Of a DNA stretch of 52,359 nucleotides, positions 7,457 to 17,500 are shown one piece after another. Source of the stretch: Nocardia sp. CNY236 (GTDB taxonomy: Bacteria; Actinomycetota; Actinomycetes; Mycobacteriales; Mycobacteriaceae); NCBI RefSeq assembly GCF_000482385.1, contig NZ_AXVD01000036.1, positions 1-52,359 on the forward strand, given 5' to 3'. How positions within the stretch are numbered: the stretch's first letter is position 1; each line of letters opens with the position of its first letter. The position numbers were made by a program, and so were the translations under genes. The notes beneath the pieces were generated by a model. It was not told where the DNA came from, searched no databases, and saw only the letters and a list, made by a program, of their open reading frames with translations.

Positions 7457-8122
7457 ATGGCCGACCAGATCACCGTCACCGCGAAACTCACCGACTACAT
7501 CCGGCAGGTCTCTCTTCGAGAGGACGACATCTTGCACGAATTGCGAAAGGAGACAGCTGATCTGCCCGGCGGGGCGGTCATGCAGGTCCTCGCCGAGGAG
7601 GGCCAGCTACTGGCGTTGCTCGCCGGCCTCACCAGCGCCCGATCGATCCTCGAGATCGGTACGTTCACCGGCTACAGCACGCTGTGCCTCGCCCGCGCCC
7701 TGCCCGCCGACGGGCGGCTGGTCACTTGTGACATCACCGATCGATGGCCCGCGATCGGCGCTCCCTACTGGCAGCGGGCAGGCGTGCGCGACCGCATCGA
7801 CCTGCGCGTCGGTGACGCTTGCGCGACTCTGGAGCAGATGCTGGCCACAGAGGGTGCAGAGATCTTCGATCTGGTGTTCATCGACGCGGACAAGGCCAAT
7901 TACCCTCGCTACTTGGAGTTTTCGCTTGCACTGATCCGATCGGGCGGTCTGATCGTGGTGGACAACACGTTGTTCTTCGGGCGGGTGGCCGATCCGGATG
8001 TGCAGGACCCGGACACCGAAGGGGTTCGCGAGCTCAATGCACGCCTACGATCGGACGAGCGGGTGGAGATCAGCATGCTGAGCATGGCTGACGGCATCAC
8101 CCTGGTCCGGCGCCTGTTCTGA
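7457..8122 (+). CDS. fkbG: FkbG-type O-methyltransferase (methoxymalonyl-ACP pathway)
   Basis: A 221-residue SAM-dependent, metal-dependent O-methyltransferase of the catechol/caffeoyl-CoA type (Methyltransf_3). The SAM loop LEIGTFTGYS is at 65-74, the metal-binding FIDADK at 141-146 and DN at 169-170. In the established route, FkbG homologues methylate the hydroxyl of the three-carbon unit held on the dedicated carrier protein, making the methoxy group of methoxymalonyl-ACP. The start ATG 7457 has GAAGGA five bases upstream and is preferred to the longer open frame. It is the only gene of the set on the + strand, and its 3' end overlaps the convergent fkbH-type gene by 26 bases. The role rests on family plus context: the other four genes of the pathway are adjacent. 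Confidence 0.9.
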   Translation: MADQITVTAKLTDYIRQVSLREDDILHELRKETADLPGGAVMQVLAEEGQLLALLAGLTSARSILEIGTFTGYSTLCLARALPADGRLVTCDITDRWPAIGAPYWQRAGVRDRIDLRVGDACATLEQMLATEGAEIFDLVFIDADKANYPRYLEFSLALIRSGGLIVVDNTLFFGRVADPDVQDPDTEGVRELNARLRSDERVEISMLSMADGITLVRRLF

Positions 8123-9218
8123 GCGGCGGCGCGGCGGTCAGGTCGGCGGCGTCGATCCGCATGGTGGTCGACCCACGCCACGCGGCAGGGAACAGATGCA
8201 GTCGCTGGATGTCCCCGGCCTCGGCGGCGACCAGGACGGTACTGCAGGCGCACGGCTGTTCATCGAAGCCGGCAAAGCGGTAAGCGACCTCCATGATGCG
8301 GTTGCGGTGCGTGGGGCGGAAGTCGGCCACGAAATGCACACCCGCTCGGTAAGCCTGATCGGTCAGCCAGGCCAGCAGCGTGGATCCGGCTCCAAAGGAC
8401 ACGACCCGGCACGACGTGGCCAACAACCGCAAATGCCATACGGCATCGTGCTTCTCGATCAGGATGACGCCCACCGCGCCGTGCGGGCCGAATCGGTCGG
8501 TCATAGCTGCCACCAAGACCTCGTGGTTCGGGTCGCGCAGCAGGCTGCGCAGGGTGGTGTCCGAGTAGTGCACTCCGGTCGCGTTCATCTGGCTGGTACG
8601 CAGCGTCAGCTCCTCGACCCGGGACAGCTCCTCCTCGGTTGCACGCCCGATCCGCAGGACGAGTTCCAGCGAGCGCAGGAAATCCTCGTCCGCGCCTTCG
8701 AACTCCGCGCGTTCCGCGTCGCGCCGAAACCCGGCCTGGTACATCTGCCTTCGGCGCCGTGAGTCCACCGTGTTCGTCACCGGCGTGAACTCGGGCAGAC
8801 CGGTGAGCGTCGCAGCCGTCTCGGCAGAATAGCAACGCACCTCGGGTAGGTAATAGTTCACTTCCGCCCGCTCGACCGGTTGGTCGTCGATGAACGCGAT
8901 TGTGGACGGAGCGAAGTTCAGCTTCTCCGCAATGCGGCGCACCGCATCGGACTTGCGTCCCCAGCCGATCTCCGGCAGGACGAAGTATTCCGCGAGCCCG
9001 AAGGCCGCCAACCGGTTCCAAGCCATGTCGTGGTCGTTACGGCTGGAGATGGACTGCAGGACACCGCGGGAGTCCAGTTCGATGATGACGTCCCGAATGG
9101 CCGGGTCGAGCGCCACCTCACCATCCTCGAGCAGCGTGCCTTGCCACAGTGTGTCGTCGAGGTCCCAGACCAGGCACTTCACCGTGGGCGGCGGTTCGGA
9201 TACGGATCTGTCGGTCAT
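8097..9218 (-). CDS. fkbH: FkbH-like glyceryl-ACP synthase (HAD superfamily)
   Basis: A 373-residue HAD-type enzyme. In characterised pathways this family takes 1,3-bisphosphoglycerate, dephosphorylates it and loads glyceryl onto the dedicated carrier protein, the first step to methoxymalonyl-ACP. The HAD motif VWDLDDTLWQG sits at 18-28 (nucleophile Asp19, acid/base Asp21), with ISSRNDHDMAW and FIDDQPVERAEV downstream. The C-terminal third (VAAMTDRFGPHGAVGVIL and following) has the acyltransferase-like half of the family. The ATG at 9218 overlaps the stop of the acyl-CoA dehydrogenase gene (ATGA), so the two are translationally coupled; GAGAGG lies upstream. The same frame stays open much further upstream, but that part is antisense-like noise over the dehydrogenase gene. 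The 3' end overlaps fkbG by 26 bases. Confidence 0.95.
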   Translation of the reverse strand: MTDRSVSEPPPTVKCLVWDLDDTLWQGTLLEDGEVALDPAIRDVIIELDSRGVLQSISSRNDHDMAWNRLAAFGLAEYFVLPEIGWGRKSDAVRRIAEKLNFAPSTIAFIDDQPVERAEVNYYLPEVRCYSAETAATLTGLPEFTPVTNTVDSRRRRQMYQAGFRRDAERAEFEGADEDFLRSLELVLRIGRATEEELSRVEELTLRTSQMNATGVHYSDTTLRSLLRDPNHEVLVAAMTDRFGPHGAVGVILIEKHDAVWHLRLLATSCRVVSFGAGSTLLAWLTDQAYRAGVHFVADFRPTHRNRIMEVAYRFAGFDEQPCACSTVLVAAEAGDIQRLHLFPAAWRGSTTMRIDAADLTAAPPLRTGAGPG

Positions 9219-10354
9219 GAAGGCCTCTCGATGCATTCGTTCGGTCGGACATTGGCCAGCACGTGGTCGGCCAGCAGCAGCTGGCACATCTCGTTGCTGC
9301 CCTCGATGATTTCCATGCACTTGGCATCGCGATAGGCGCGCGCCACGGTGTGGCCTTCTCTGGTGCCGGCGGAGGCCAGCACCTGCACGGCGACCGCGGC
9401 GGCGCGGGCCGCTGCGGTCGCGCTGACATGTTTGGCCAGCACAGTGGCCACCACCTGATCCGGCAGCCCCTCGTCCCAGCAGCGGCTCGCGTGCTCGCAG
9501 ACCCGAAGGGTGGTCTGTTCGGCAATCATCAAATCGGCGAGATGCCCGGCGACGAGCTGGTGTTCGCCCAGTGTTCGGCCGAATTGCCGGCGAGACTTGG
9601 CGTGCGTCCCGGCTGCGGCCAGGCACGCGCGTAGGATGCCGACGCATCCCCAGGCGACCGACATCCGGCCGTAGGCGAGCGCGGTGGTCACCACCAGCGG
9701 CAGGAATTGCCCCCCGCCACCGAGCAGCTGCGCGGCGGGCACCTGTACCCGGGTCAATCGCACGTCGGCGTGACCGGCGGCACGACAACCGAGCGGATCC
9801 GCGATGCGGTCGATACGCACACCGGGGGCATCTGTCGGCACCACGACGGCGCCTGCGCCTCCGTCGTCCATGATGCCGACGACGACCACGTAGTCGGCAT
9901 ACGTCACGGCGGTCGACCAGGTCTTGTGACCGTCGACCACGAGCATGTCCCGGTCGCGGACTATTCGGGTCCTGATCGCCGACAGATCGCTCCCGGCACC
10001 GGGTTCGCTGAAGGCGACCGCAGCCAGCGTTCCTCCGGTGAGCCGGGGCAACAGGTCGGCCTGCTGCGCCTCGCTGCCCAGACGCGCGATGGTCCACGCC
10101 GCCATCCCTTGCGAGGTCATGATGCTGCGCAGGGACGAACAGAGGCTGCCCACGTGCGCGGTGAACTCGCCGTCGCGGGCACTGTCCCAGCCGAGGCCCC
10201 CGTAACCGGCTGGTACCTGCGGGCACAGGTATCCGGCGGCGCCGAGCTTCCTCAGCAGATCCGACGGCAGGGTCCCGGCGCGGTCCCAGTGCTCCGCCTG
10301 GTCGCCGACGAAACCCGTGACCGTCGCACAAGCCGCGGTGAGCCCGCCGCTCAC
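9215..10354 (-). CDS. fkbI: FkbI-like acyl-ACP dehydrogenase (methoxymalonyl-ACP pathway)
   Basis: A 379-residue flavoprotein of the acyl-CoA dehydrogenase family. In the FkbG-K scheme it acts on the carrier-bound three-carbon unit after FkbK, working with it to oxidise the terminal carbon to the carboxylate. Family signatures are the flavin-contacting VAFSEPGAGSDLS and the segment DGHKTWST, the SRRQFGRTLGEHQLVAGHLADL stretch, and the C-terminal MEIIEGSNEMCQ holding the acidic residue region typical of the family. Start GTG 10354 overlaps the stop of the carrier-protein gene (GTGA), and its own stop overlaps the fkbH start (ATGA): a tightly coupled operon. The alternative reading as a fatty-acid oxidation enzyme is unlikely in this context. 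Confidence 0.94.
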   Translation of the reverse strand: MSGGLTAACATVTGFVGDQAEHWDRAGTLPSDLLRKLGAAGYLCPQVPAGYGGLGWDSARDGEFTAHVGSLCSSLRSIMTSQGMAAWTIARLGSEAQQADLLPRLTGGTLAAVAFSEPGAGSDLSAIRTRIVRDRDMLVVDGHKTWSTAVTYADYVVVVGIMDDGGAGAVVVPTDAPGVRIDRIADPLGCRAAGHADVRLTRVQVPAAQLLGGGGQFLPLVVTTALAYGRMSVAWGCVGILRACLAAAGTHAKSRRQFGRTLGEHQLVAGHLADLMIAEQTTLRVCEHASRCWDEGLPDQVVATVLAKHVSATAAARAAAVAVQVLASAGTREGHTVARAYRDAKCMEIIEGSNEMCQLLLADHVLANVRPNECIERPS

Positions 10355-10626
10355 TGGTCACCCCCGAGGCGCTCCACCAATGCGACCATGTTCACGACGG
10401 TCCGGAAGTTGTCCAGACGCAAATCCTTTCCGCGGATGGCGATCGCATAGGTCTGCTCCAGAAACACCACGAGTTGCATGGCGAACAGCGAGGAGAGCCC
10501 GCCTGCGGCGAAGAGATCCGCGTGCGGATCCCAGGACCGCTTGGTCTGAGTTTCGAGGAATCGCAGCACATCCTCTTGAATACCCGCATCGTGGGCCTGT
10601 TCGACGTGGGTGTTCGTTGCGTCCAC
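10351..10626 (-). CDS. fkbJ: Stand-alone acyl carrier protein for the methoxymalonyl unit (FkbJ-like)
   Basis: A 91-residue carrier protein on which glycerate is loaded and oxidised to methoxymalonyl. The phosphopantetheine site reads AGGLSSLFAM: the usual Asp before the modified Ser is a Ser, and Ser46 is the likely attachment point, followed by the helix QLVVFLEQ. The GTG at 10626 is chosen because GAGGAG lies six bases upstream, inside the end of the preceding gene. A longer frame from 10662 would overlap the dehydrogenase gene by 26 bases and lacks a ribosome binding site. It sits between fkbK and fkbI and overlaps fkbI by four bases. Confidence 0.92.
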   Translation of the reverse strand: MDATNTHVEQAHDAGIQEDVLRFLETQTKRSWDPHADLFAAGGLSSLFAMQLVVFLEQTYAIAIRGKDLRLDNFRTVVNMVALVERLGGDQ

Positions 10627-10632
10627 TTTCGT

Positions 10633-10638
10633 CTCCTC
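10633..10638 (-). promoter_or_regulatory. Ribosome binding site of the carrier-protein gene
   Basis: GAGGAG on the minus strand, spaced six bases (ACGAAA) from the GTG at 10626 and overlapping the TGA stop (10637-10639) of the upstream fkbK-type gene. This fixes the start and points to coupled translation. Confidence 0.7.
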
Positions 10639-11509
10639 AGTTCGTGTATTCGTAGAAGCCACGGCCGGCCTTGCGGCCGTGGTGGCCCAGCCGGACCTTC
10701 TCCAACAGCAGTTCGCAGGGGCGGCAACTCTCGTCGCCGGTGCGCTCGTAGAGCACCTGCAGCGAATCGACCAGGTTGTCGATGCCGATCAGATCGGCGG
10801 TATGCAGCGGCCCGGTTCGATGCCCGAGGCAGTTCTCCATCAGTGCGTCGACGTCCTCGGCACTCGCGGTGCCCTGCTGCACGATCCGCGCTGCGCCGTT
10901 GATCATCGGGTGCAGGACGCGGCTGGTGACGAAACCCGGGGTGTCGCCGACGACGACCGGCTGCTGCCCGAGCACGCCCAGCGCACGCTCGAGCGCCGCC
11001 ATGGTGCGCTCACCGGTACGCGCGCCGCGGATCACCTCGACGGTCCCAATGAGGTACGGGGGGTTCATGAAGTGCGTGCCGACGACGTCCTCGGGCCGCT
11101 GCGCGTACTCGGCGAGTTCATCGATTGGGATCGACGACGTATTCGAAACCAGCGGGGTACCTGGGCGTACCACCGCCGAAAGCTCGCCGAAGATCTTCGC
11201 CTTGACCGCAAGGTCTTCGGTCGCCGCCTCGATGGCGACGGCGACGGCCGCAAGGTCTGCGACCGCGGTGGTGGTTGTCAGCGCACCGACCGTGGTGTCG
11301 TCGGCGAGCCTGCCCATCAGCTGCGCCATCCGCAATTCCGTCGCGATCCGGGCACGGGCGTTGTCGAGCCGGGTGTTGTCGATATCGACCAGCACGACCG
11401 CCAGCCCGCGAACCAACGCGAGGGTGGCGATGCCGACGCCCATGACCCCGGCGCCGACGATAGCGATCGGAGGGCCATCCGATGTGTGACCCTCGGATTC
11501 GGTCTGCAT
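10637..11509 (-). CDS. fkbK: FkbK-like 3-hydroxyacyl-CoA dehydrogenase family enzyme
   Basis: A 290-residue NAD(P)-dependent dehydrogenase. In the methoxymalonyl-ACP pathway FkbK homologues oxidise the primary alcohol of glyceryl-ACP to give the hydroxymalonyl-level intermediate with FkbI. The Rossmann motif GAGVMGVG lies at 19-26, the acidic end of the second strand in VDIDNTRL, and the family motifs SNTSSIPI, GTHFMNPP (with the catalytic His) and TPGFVTSRV follow; the C-terminus ends GRKAGRGFYEY, standard for the family. The ATG at 11509 is preferred; a TTG directly before it (11512) sits at a slightly better distance from AAAGGAG and is possible. It starts 28 bases after the last PKS gene, so it is likely in the same operon. 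Confidence 0.94.
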   Translation of the reverse strand: MQTESEGHTSDGPPIAIVGAGVMGVGIATLALVRGLAVVLVDIDNTRLDNARARIATELRMAQLMGRLADDTTVGALTTTTAVADLAAVAVAIEAATEDLAVKAKIFGELSAVVRPGTPLVSNTSSIPIDELAEYAQRPEDVVGTHFMNPPYLIGTVEVIRGARTGERTMAALERALGVLGQQPVVVGDTPGFVTSRVLHPMINGAARIVQQGTASAEDVDALMENCLGHRTGPLHTADLIGIDNLVDSLQVLYERTGDESCRPCELLLEKVRLGHHGRKAGRGFYEYTN

Positions 11510-11537
11510 CAATGAACGCTCCTTTCAGTACATTCGG

Positions 11538-14500
11538 TCAAGCCAGGATCGATTCGAGCCAGTCGGAAACGGCGCCTGCTGTCGTCGCCGAGTGCTGCTC
11601 CAACATCGAGAAGTGGTCGCCGGGAACGTCGACGACGGTGTGCGCGCCCGGCCAGCGCGAGCGCCAGTCACCGACGGCGGGCGCGGTCTCGCCGAGCGGG
11701 GACGAGGCCCGCACCAGCACTGTGGGCGCCTCGACCACAGGCGGGCGGTAGTCGTCGAGGATTCGGAAGTACTTGCCCATGGCGGTGAGCCGGGCGCTGT
11801 CCATCGGCACGGCCTGATCTTCGCGATCGAACATGCCTTGCAGCAGTATGTTGTTGAACTGGGTCATCGCCTTGTCGGTCGCGAGATAGGTGTCCAGCAG
11901 AACAACGGCGGCCGGGCGGATTCCCCGCTGCTCGAGCTGACCGGCCACGCCGTGGGCGACGATGCCGCCCGAGGAGGAACCGAGCAGGATCAGCGGGCGC
12001 TCGCTGCCGACGCGCTCGAGGATCTCCTCGGCTTGGTAGTCGAACAGCGCCGACATCGTCGACGGAAGACGCTGTCCAGGTAAGAAACCCGGCGCCGCGA
12101 GCGCGCTCGCGCCGTAGGCGCCGCGGAAGTGCGCGACCAACCGGGCGTACTGGTGGCCACCACCGAGCGCAACCAGCGAACCCAGACACACCAGCTCGGG
12201 TGCGTCGGTACCGACGGTGATCCGCACCAGTTGCGGGGGATCGTCGGTGTCGCGCAGCTCGGCCCCCGTGTGGAACTCGGCCCGCAGCGCAGAAGCGTTC
12301 TTCAGCAGATCGACCGCCTCGTCGGCCTTGCCGCGACGGCACAGCTGCCGGAACAGGACACCAACCGGGTCGGAGACACGGTCGTCCGGCGGTTCCGCCG
12401 CCGGACGCTGTGCGGCCGGACCGGCTGCCGCCGACCTCCATTCCGCGACAACGAGTTGCGCCAGCTCGGCCGGGGTGCCACTGCTGAACACGACGGTGGG
12501 AAGCAGGCTGACGCCGAGGGCCTCCGCAAGGCGGTTGCGCAACTCCAGCGCGGTCAGCGAATCGAATCCGACCGAAAGGAACTGCTCGTCCGCGCCGATC
12601 GCGGCGGCATCGGCGTGCCCGAGCACCTTGGCGGCATACAGCCGGATCGTCTCCAGCACGATGCCCGGCTGTTCGTCGCTGCTCGCCGCGGTGAGTCGCT
12701 CCCGCAGTCGGTCATCGGTGGCGGACCGTACCCGACTCGCCGTCCGCACCAACGATCGCAGCAGCGGTGGCACCGGGCCGTCGCGCAATGTGGCGAAGTC
12801 GAGGTCGGCCAGGACCAGAACCGGGTCGGATACGGTCGAGGCCGCGTCGAAGAGCGCGGCGCCGGATTCAGCCGAGAGCGCCCGAATTCCGCTGCGGGAC
12901 ATGCGATCGAGATCTGCGATCGAAAGTTTCTCGGTCAGTTCGCTGCGCTGCTCCCACAGACCCCAGGCGAGCGACTTGGCCGGCAGGCCGGACCGATGCC
13001 GGGCGACCATCAGTGCATCCATGGCGACATTGGCCGCGGCGTACGCCGACTGCCCTGGTCCGCCGAAGGCTCCGGCTATCGAGGAGTACACGACGAACGC
13101 GCGCAGCGGCAGGCCGGATGTGGCCTCGTGCAGATTCCATGCACCGGCGATTTTGGGTTGCAGCACCTGGCTCAGCTGCCGCGGGGTGACATCGCTCAGC
13201 ATGGCGTCGTCGATGACGCCGGCCGTATGCACGACCCCGGTCAGCGGATGGTGTGGCGGGATGCGTGCGAGCACTGCGTCGACCGCAGCGCGATCGGTGA
13301 CATCGCAGGACTCGGCCGCCACCTGCGCGCCGAGCGCTGTCAGCTCGGCGACCAACGACACCGACTCCGCCGGGTCACGCCGCCCGACCAGCAGCAGACG
13401 GCGCACGCCGTGGCACGTCACCAGATGTCGGGCAAGTATGCCTGCGAGCGTGCCAGCACCGCCGGTCAGCAGGACGGTGCCTTCGCCGTCGAAGAGCGCG
13501 GCCGACCCGCCGGCGTCACGGACGCGAGCCAGGCGAGGAACGTGGATCTTGCCGGCCCGCAGGGCGACCTGCGATTCGTCGCGCGCCAGAACTGCGCCGA
13601 GCAATTCCGTTGTCGCTCTCGGATCATCGGTGTCGAGCAACACGATCCGGTCCGGGTGCTCCTGCTGGGCGGAGCGGACCAGGCCCCAGATGGCAGCGCC
13701 GACGATATCGACCGGCTGCTCACCGAGGTCCACGGCCCCCCGGGTCAGCACGACCAGCGGAGGGCAGCCGTCGGCGGGCCGAGTGAGCCAGGCCTGGAGG
13801 TGGGCCAGCACCTGTGCGGTGGCGGCGCACACCGCCTCTGGGGTCCCGCAACCGGTGGGCGGACATGGCAGCAACACTGCGTCCAACCCTGTCGGGTCCG
13901 CACCCACGCCGGGCAGCGTGCCGGGCAGCAGTCGGTCGTCACGATCGCCGAGTACAGCCCAGCGGCCCGACGTGGGCGGGGCGCCGATCCCGGTGGAGTC
14001 GAGCTGCGGCCATTCGACACGGAACAACGAGTCGGTCGGGGCCTGCAGCGAGTCGAAGGACGCGGTGCGCATGGTCAGCGCGCCGACGGTCACAACCGGC
14101 CGTCGGTCCTCGTCCACGACCTCGAGCGATACCGCGTCCGAGCCGACCGGCCGCAGCACGACGCGCAGCCCGCGCCCCGCCGGGACATCGGTCCAGATGC
14201 GCACGTTCTGCCACGAATAGGGCAGGGGCACACCGGTGGCGGCGGGCTGGGTGTCCGGATCCGTGTCGGCGTCCGCGTTGCGCAGTGTGATCGTATGCAG
14301 GAACGCGTCCAGCAGTGCTGGGTGCACCCGGAACTCGCCCGCCACCGTTTCCGGCAGTGCGACCTCGGCGAAGATCTCCTCACCGGCGGTCCAGGCAGCA
14401 CGCAGACCACGAAACGCGGGACCGTATTCCACACCGCGCGCGTCCAGGATGCTGTAGAGCCGTGCGACTTTCATCTGCCGCGCGCCCGCGGGCGGCCAGG

Positions 14501-17500
14501 GCGCCCGCGGCACGTCGGGCGGGGACGGTTGGGTCACGGGGGCCAGCACGCCGCTCCCGTGGTGGGTCCATTCCGCGCCGGAGTCGACATCCTGCGGCCG
14601 CGAGTGGATTTCCAGGGTTCGCCGGCCCGTCCGGTCCGCGGCGCCGACCGTGAGGCGCAGCCGGACACCATCGGCAACTCCGCGATCGGCGGCGCCCGGC
14701 AGCACCAAGGGCGCGGCGAGGGTGAGTTCCTCGATCGAATCACAGCCGAGGTGACGGCCCGCGTGGGCGGCCATCTCGAGATAGGCGGCCCCGGGTAGCA
14801 GGACCGTGCCACGCACCGCATGATCGGCCAGCCATGGTTGAGTCGCCACCGACAGCCGCCCGGTGAACACTGTATCGCCCGTGCCGGGCAACTCGACCGC
14901 TGCACGCAACACCGGATGCCGCGGATCATCCTGTCCGATGGCGGCGGGGTCGCCACCGGCCGGAGTCGAGTCGAGCCAGTAGCGCTGGCGCTGGAAGGCG
15001 TAGGTCGGCACGTCCACCCGCCGCGCGCCGGCCCGCGCGAACGTCGGACGCCAGTCGACCGGCAAACCGGACACGTGTGCCCGACCGAGTGCGGTGAGCA
15101 GCCGAGGCATGTCAGCTTCGCCACGACGCAACGTCTCTAGGACGGTGAGACCGTCGATCCCGGCATCGGCGGCCGCATCCTGGATATTGAAGGTCAGCGT
15201 GGGATGGGGGCCGACCTCGATGAAGGTCCGGTACCCCGCGTCGAACAGGATCCGGAGGGCATCGTGGAAATACACCCCCTGCCGGAGGTTGCGGAACCAA
15301 TACTCCGGCCCGAGTCGACCGGGTCGAACCCAATCGACGTCGGTGGTGGATAGCATCGGGACGGTACCCGCGCCGGGTGCCAGACCGGCGAGCGAGGTGA
15401 GCAGCGGCGCGCGCACCGAATCGATGACAGCGGAGTGCGGGGCGTAGTCGATCGGGGTCCGGAAGGCCATTACATCATCGGATTCGGCCAAGAATTCCTC
15501 GAGCGCGATCGCCTCACCGGCGAGCACCACCACGCGCGGGCCGTTGACCGCCGCAATCGACAGCCGGTCGCCGTACCCGTCGATCAGCTTCTCCGCTTCG
15601 CCGACGGTCAGCAGCACGGTCGCCATCGCACCACCACCGCTCACTGTCGCCAAGGCGCGGCTGCGGCCCACCACGATCGCGGCGGCGTCCTCGAGGGACA
15701 GTATTCCCGCAACGTACGCCGCGGCCACCTCGCCCTGGCTGTGCCCGACGACCGCTGCCGGGTCGATTCCGTGCGCTTGCCACACCGCCGCCAGCGACAC
15801 CAGTACCGAGAACAGCACCGGTTGCAGTACGTCCACCCGGTCGATCGAGGGCGCTGCGGGCTCCTGCCGCAATACCGCGACCAGTGACCAATCGATATGG
15901 TTCGCGAGCACGCGTGCACAGTCGGCCATGCGAGCAGCGAAAACGGGTTCGCTGTCGAGTAGCTCACGAGCCATGCCCGGCCACTCTCCGCCGAGACCTG
16001 GAAAGACGAACACCACCTTGCCGTGCTTGCGCGCGGTGTCGCCGTCGTTGCGCCCACGCGACAGCATGTCCAGCGCGTCGAGCAACTCGACCCGGTCTGC
16101 GCCGACCAACGCCGCCCGCTTGTCGAATCGAGGCCTGGTGAGTGCAAGCGACATCGCGACATCTGCCGGGTGTAGATCGGGGTCGGCAGCGACGTGCGCG
16201 TGCAGGCGATGCGCCTGTGCGCGCAGGGCGGCGGACGTGCGAGCGGACAACAGCCAGACGGTCGGCCCGTCCGCGCGCACCGGCGGCGCGGCCTCCGGCT
16301 CCCCGGGATCGGACTCGAGTACGAGATGCGCGTTGGTGCCGCTGGCGCCGAAGGATGACACTGCGGCCCGGCGCGGATGCCCGGTGACCGGCCACGGCAC
16401 AGCAGACCGCAGCAGTTCGACATCGCCTCGACTCCAGTCGATCTGGGTGCTCGGTTGATCGATGTGCAGCGAGCGAGGTAGCAGGCCGTGCCGCATGGCC
16501 AGCACCATTTTGATGATGCCGCCGACACCGGCCGCCGCCTGGGTGTGGGTCAGATTGGACTTCAGCGAACCCATCAGCAGCGGACGCCCGACCGGACGAT
16601 CCTGGCCGTATACTTCGAGCACCGCCTGCGCCTCGATCGGATCGCCCAATACCGTTCCGGTGCCGTGTGCCTCGAGGGCGTCGACGTGCGCGGGCGACAA
16701 ACCCGCGTTCTGTAGGGCCTTTCGGATGACTCGAACCTGCGCCGGGCCGTTGGGCGCGGTCAGACCATTGCTCGCACCGTCCTGGTTGACCGCCGAGCCA
16801 CGAATGGTCGCCAGCACCGGGTGATTGTTGCGCCGCGCATCACCGAGCCGCTCCAGCACAACCATGCCGACGCCCTCACCGAAAGCGGCGCCATCGGCGC
16901 TGGCGGCGAACGATTTGCAGCGACCGTCCCTGGCGAGCCCGCCCTGACGCGACGCACCACTGAGCACCCCGGGCCCGGACATGACGGTGACCCCGCCGGC
17001 GAGGGCGAGCGCCGTATCACCGCACCGCAGAGCTTGGCAGGCCAGGTGAACAGCGACCAGGGAGGAGGAGCATGCGGTGTCCAGACTGACCGCGGGGCCC
17101 TCCAGCCCGAGCAGGTAGCTGACCCGACCGGACACGACGCTGGGGATGGTTCCGGTGCCGAGGAATCCGGCCAGGTCCTCGGGGGTATGGTCGAGGCGGC
17201 TACCGTACTCGCTGTTGATAACCCCGGCGAACACGGCGGTGTCGGTGCCGCGCAGGGTCTGCGGATCGATGCCGGCGCGCTCGATGCCTTCCCAGCAGAC
17301 CTCGAGCAGCAGACGCTGCTGAGGGTCCATGGCCAATGCCTCGCGCGGGGATATCCCGAAGAAGCCGGCATCGAATTCCATTGCTTCGTGCAGGAATCCG
17401 CCCCGCAGCGGCGGATCGCCGACATCCTGCGGCAGGTCCCAGCCGCGGTCGTCCGGGACGGCCGTGACCGCGTCGCGCTCGGCGACCAGCAGATCCCACA

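Noticed and set aside
8097..10361. A much longer version of the fkbH frame (754 codons)
   Set aside because: The upstream two thirds read through the acyl-CoA dehydrogenase gene in another frame. The ATG at 9218, with GAGAGG and the ATGA overlap, gives the normal family length.
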